Shown here: in pieces, positions 59,801 to 62,000 of the stretch | How the letters are laid out: every line of letters begins with the position of its first letter | Position numbering within the stretch: position 1 is the stretch's first letter | Assembly (NCBI RefSeq): GCF_001039355.2 | Contig: NW_019773513.1 | Span: forward strand, 2,033,419 to 2,095,418 | Source: Lingula anatina | Taxonomy: Eukaryota > Brachiopoda > Lingulata > Lingulida > Lingulidae | Direction: 5' to 3' | DNA: 62,000 nucleotides | Notes under the pieces: model-generated | Seen by the model: the letters and a program-made list of their open reading frames with translations, nothing else | Database searches by the model: none | Told to the model about the DNA's origin: nothing | Program-made: the position numbers and the translations under genes

Positions 59801-62000
59801 GTAGAGTTGAAATAAGAAGATAAATCTTAGGGCGGACTTTAAAAACGTGTATTGTTAGAGGCACAACTTATAATATTTGAAGTTTAGTACATAACACAGG
59901 TATTTAATTGTTCTCTATGGTTTATCGGCATACCAGAATATATATTTGCTAAGTGAAATTTGTAATATATTGACCTATTAGCTTAACCCATTGTCACCCT
60001 GCCTTGTGTACACAGTATTAGGAGGAGGCATAAATTATACATTCTTCATTAACTTTCAACTTTAAGTGTTATTTACCTTTACCAATTTATTGCTTTCATG
60101 TCAGCTGCTGTGGATGTTCCAAATTCAAAAATTGTAATATCTTTGTTTCATGAAAATCAGTTTAATGTCATATTTTGTGCTCTGGACAGTATTAATAAAA
60201 TAATATAATTAAAAAATACTGACTTATAGATTGAAAATGGAAATATATGTTTAAATTTTGTATATAATACTATAGGCATAAAAAAGATGCCTATCACATA
60301 TATGATGTGACCTGTATGAAGTATCAGGATACTTAAACAACTGGGTGTCTGCTTTACAAGTTCAATCATGAGGTATTACACAGAATGTAATTTTCCAGTT
60401 TATTGTCACTGCACACACAGGAGCACCAAATACACACGTATGATAAGTTTCATTGGTGCCTCCTAAGGATGAGGTGAAGGGTGATGGTTGTTATGAAAAT
60501 ATCCCTGCAGCGTTAAGTTTGTGGAATAATAACTTTTGATTTCATCTCAGTGGACTGTTTGAGTTTGCCATGCATACCTTAACCTTTACTGTGTTATATA
60601 TGTATTCATATTGGCATAATTCTTTTATGCACCTTTGAAGGTTGAGTCTCCATTGCAGCAAATATAAATGTCATCAAATAGTATTTTGTAATAACGGCAC
60701 TACAGTAACTTGACTTTACTTTTTGCTGTATTTATATTTCTTTTGTTTATGAAGAATGCAGGCATTTTATATAAAGCATCCCTTGAAATATTCCAAGATT
60801 TGGAATGTCCCACCTGTGACATACTAGTGGTAAAGTGGCATATATAAGTCAGGTGCAAAGGAATTCTGCCTGTACCTATGATATATGGGATATTTGTCTT
60901 TATGGCTAATGCTCTTAAACACTTAAAAGACATTAAATGAGAACATTTGCTTCTTTGAAAGATGTCATTATTGTTCAAGATGTGCTGTCAGGTGATTTAT
61001 CTTACCTGTCTCACCTGTCATAAAAAATTTGATACACCTGAGGAATCAGTGCAACATGGGCTGCCTAATTTGTGGAATGTTGCTATATATTTTGATTATA
61101 TTTCTGTATATGTTATAGTATAGCTTTATCGTAAGAAAATGATGTATGCCACTGAAATTATTGCTAGATTGGCAAAGATTTTGTCAGCAAAAAGCAGAAG
61201 AAATATATATCAAGAGTCATTTATACTGTAGATACTTTCCTCAAACATGACATCTTGAAATTTTGATAACCTTAGTGGGTGTGTGTCAGCCATTTCACAT
61301 TACTGCACATATCTCACACTGCTGTGATATTAATGTTAATACATCATTTATAAAAATGAATCATATTGCAATATAGCAATATTTCAATATAGAATTAGAA
61401 ATAGAATCACACCTACAAGGCCAAATCCTGTTGATAAAACATTGCATTACTATATAACAGTTATGTTACATCAATCTGTTTGGTACCAAAGTAGAACTTT
61501 TCATGTTGGATAGGAATGGGAGGAAATAATATTCTCAAGAAGAAAAGAGTAAATTAAAAATATATCTTTATTCCTTTTGCCTGGACTCTTCATACAAATC
61601 AAAGCTATAATATTGACCTTCAAGCCCAAGACGTCTTTCAATCTTTTATACCTGGCTTTGTATGAGTGTTTGCAGATTGGTTGAAAAAAACTCCAGAGGA
61701 TCAGCTCGTTGGTGTTTCAGGCCCAGAACATATGAAACTAAGCAAGGTTTAATCAAAATATTTGATCTAAAGATTAAGGATCAATGGAAGTGAAATAAAA
61801 GACAAATTGCATCCAGCCAGCTTTGATGGAGATGTCAGGTTAAATAAGGGTATGGGAGAAACTTGAGGAGTGGGAGACCTGTCTTGAGGGGGGATTGTTA
61901 TTTCAGCATCTCTAGTATATCTTTCACATTCTTTGGAGGGAGGGTATGAGAAGAGCATTGATGCAGAAAATAGTCTTGATAAGTAAAATAATACTAGTGA

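Larger units (their letters stand above)
54084..62000. other. Intron 1 of the plus-strand PDZ gene
   Basis: 7.9 kb with no recognisable exon on either strand. Contains (GT)n at 56677-56705, (GA)n at 56805-56834, a palindrome at 56839-56888, a CRE-like TGACGTCA at 57729-57736 and a C-rich tract at 59425-59453. Otherwise unremarkable AT-rich DNA. Confidence 0.55.

Overview
The window is nuclear DNA from an animal. Genes are split into short exons with GT-AG introns, intergenic and intronic DNA is AT-rich with many microsatellites, and the proteins are metazoan signalling and muscle/cytoskeletal proteins. The compact gene sizes and a single BMPR1-type gene with mixed vertebrate BMPR1A/1B character suggest a bilaterian invertebrate. 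The phylum cannot be fixed from what is here. One ambiguous base (n) lies at 20519.

Minus strand, 30732 to 1996: a complete type I BMP receptor gene (BMPR1 / ALK3-ALK6 / thickveins type). It has 11 coding exons whose splice phases all join in frame (1569 nt, 522 residues). They encode a signal peptide, a ten-cysteine ligand-binding domain, one membrane segment, a GS box and a serine/threonine kinase. Intron 1 is 13.5 kb and holds no coding exon that I can see. The next 3.6 kb (30733-34332) separates it from the gene upstream and carries a short DNA-transposon-like element with an 8-bp target duplication.

Minus strand, 52441 to 34333: a complete PDZ-LIM gene of the Enigma family (PDLIM5/PDLIM7/LDB3, fly Zasp). 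It has an N-terminal PDZ domain, a ZM (ZASP-like) motif, a DUF4749-like linker, a Pro/Ala-rich linker and three LIM domains. Several linker exons are tiny (17, 27 and 34 nt), and their phases imply mutually exclusive splicing around the ZM exon. The longest in-frame chain is 541 residues.

Plus strand from 53967: the first exon of a second PDZ gene of the same superfamily, head to head with the Enigma gene and 1.5 kb away. Its second exon is not visible in the remaining 7.9 kb, so the gene runs off the window.

The order and orientation Enigma gene then BMPR1, in tandem, matches human LDB3-BMPR1A and PDLIM5-BMPR1B. The window therefore appears to preserve an ancient linkage that predates the vertebrate genome duplications. 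BMPR1 acts at the plasma membrane to phosphorylate BMP Smads; the PDZ-LIM proteins act at actin/alpha-actinin structures such as Z-discs. No direct biochemical link between them is implied by the sequence. I saw no rRNA, convincing tRNA or CRISPR.
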